A DNA stretch of 64,000 nt, from positions 5,774,513-5,838,512 of the forward strand of contig NC_084781.1 in assembly GCF_028858725.1 (NCBI RefSeq), written 5' to 3'. Positions 62,901 through 64,000 of this stretch are shown here, in pieces (the first letter of the stretch is position 1; each line of letters begins with the position of its first letter). Position numbers and translations under genes: made by a program. The notes beneath the pieces were generated by a model. The model saw only the letters and a program-made list of their open reading frames with translations. It was not told the origin of the DNA and made no database searches. Source of the DNA: Colius striatus. Taxonomy: Eukaryota > Chordata > Aves > Coliiformes > Coliidae.

Positions 62901-64000
62901 TGTTTGAATGCTTAGAAAACAGAATAGTTCAGTTCTTCCTTGTTGCTGGAAGCAAACTTGAGGGTGTTGAGCTGAGTCCTGCTGTTGTGATGGATGCATG
63001 TCCCCATATAATCCAATCTGAATATATGAAATAAATAGAAGTACAACGAGTAATGCATAATTCTCATAGTACAATTTGCATGTCTTTAATGTGATACAGG
63101 GCAGCAGCAAGGAACTCCGTACTCGAGATGGAAAAAACAGAAAAGGGGAAAGATGACAATGCAGTTCTTTAAGATTAAAAGCTAAGCGGGTCCTATATGA
63201 GTCTTCTCTGATTCATTATAGATGACTGCTTCAGAATTAGAAAATTGTGTTATAAATCGTGATGTCATTTCCAATTAATCAAATTCAGGCATAAGCTCAC
63301 ATGTTCCCTTGAGCGCTTGCCCATTATGAACAGCTGCATCATGTGCTTTCATGCCATGGAGAGACAGCGGGATCACTGTTCTGACTTCAAACTGCTTTTC
63401 CTTGCTGTTTTCTTTGTTTAGTGTTAAGTTTATAGTTTTGCATAAGATGCAAGGGAGAACACTTGATATAAGTCTTCATCAGGAAATTGCTTAGAAATTC
63501 TACAACTTAAACTCCAGTATTGTGTCAGAAGTTCAGCAGAGATGCATTATCAAAGCAGCAGAATCTTAACACTAACAAATAAATCGGAATGAAGGGGGAA
63601 ATTGTCTTTATGGAAGGAGGGGAAAAAAACCTCCCCCATTCAAGTGAATATTTTTGTTTGTTCTTGTGTTGGCATCAGCCCTTGTTCCTAGATAGTTCAA
63701 ATTGGAATTGTACATAAGCCTTAAGTGGAAGTAGATTGATTTCAGATGACTAGTACTGCTCACGTGGCTTTTAGTTTCTCATTTTCATTTCTGATGTACT
63801 GTTGTATAAAACAGTGATGTTTTGACAAAAACTTTAATTGTTTCATCAGTTTATCTGAAAATAGGAGAGTCCAGAGCTTTGTCAAGGGCCTGTGAGTATG
63901 GCCTACGTCCATACTCGCGGTTGTGATGCCGTGATATTCACACTTTGTTGCTTTACTGTAGTGGCTGTTAAGCTGTGAGTGCAACCAGCCTCTGATTAAC

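Larger units (their letters stand above)
49354..64000 (+). other. Probable first intron (start), continuing past the window
   Basis: After the donor at 49,354 no exon can be supported to the window end, so the first intron is likely at least 14.6 kb long. Long first intron sequence with regulatory sites is common in vertebrate genes. It holds the second half of the CpG island, a T15 run at 51,399-51,413, a CR1 fragment and a CTCF core. The remaining sequence is AT-rich and unique. Possible second exons behind good acceptors at 51,723, 57,873 and 60,213 are discussed as findings. If the exon call at 49,302 is wrong, this is intergenic DNA. Confidence 0.5.

Overview
The window looks like bird genomic DNA. 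The evidence is several CR1 LINE fragments with the avian 3' tail (ttctatg-type ends and the 'ggttggaagggacctttggagatcatctagtccaa' class of sequence), a solo LTR of an avian endogenous retrovirus family, ancient MIR-type SINE remnants, CpG-poor DNA outside one sharp CpG island, and no prokaryotic-style gene packing. None of this names a species. The LTR family is, from memory, common in neoavian birds.

Layout. Positions 1-48,660 are a long stretch without a gene that I can support. Every open frame there is short, starts and stops at random and lacks recognisable domains. It holds a CR1 tail at 1-270, a composite CR1 remnant at 10,581-10,986, an internally deleted LTR at 11,493-11,918 (minus strand), a 24-bp minisatellite at 20,973-21,064, MIR-like SINE remnants near 24,131 and 36,811, a weak CpG-enriched patch near 30,160-30,960, and some isolated sequence motifs: an RFX X-box, a 20-bp perfect palindrome with two RUNX sites, a near-consensus CTCF core and several hairpins.

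Positions 48,665-48,827 hold a C-rich minisatellite (nine units of 17-19 bp). It abuts a CpG island at about 48,880-50,440. Inside the island, 49,302-49,353 looks like the first coding exon of a plus-strand gene. It has a good Kozak context, encodes a signal peptide of 17 residues, and ends at a strong CAG|GTATGG splice donor in phase 1. I do not recognise the gene. The island has a second GC peak with a GC box, a CCAAT box and a canonical G-quadruplex motif about 0.75-0.9 kb downstream of the exon. This could be an alternative or divergent promoter.

Positions 49,354-64,000 are best read as the first intron of that gene, or at least its first 14.6 kb. It contains a well preserved CR1 3' fragment (53,846-54,045, minus strand), a perfect match to the 14-bp CTCF core at 59,892-59,905, and a few possible but unproven second exons behind good polypyrimidine tracts. 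No RNA gene, CRISPR array or complete mobile element was found. The window shows no clear new biological system. The best leads are the island's double-promoter structure with its flanking minisatellite, the palindromic RUNX pair and the CTCF site.
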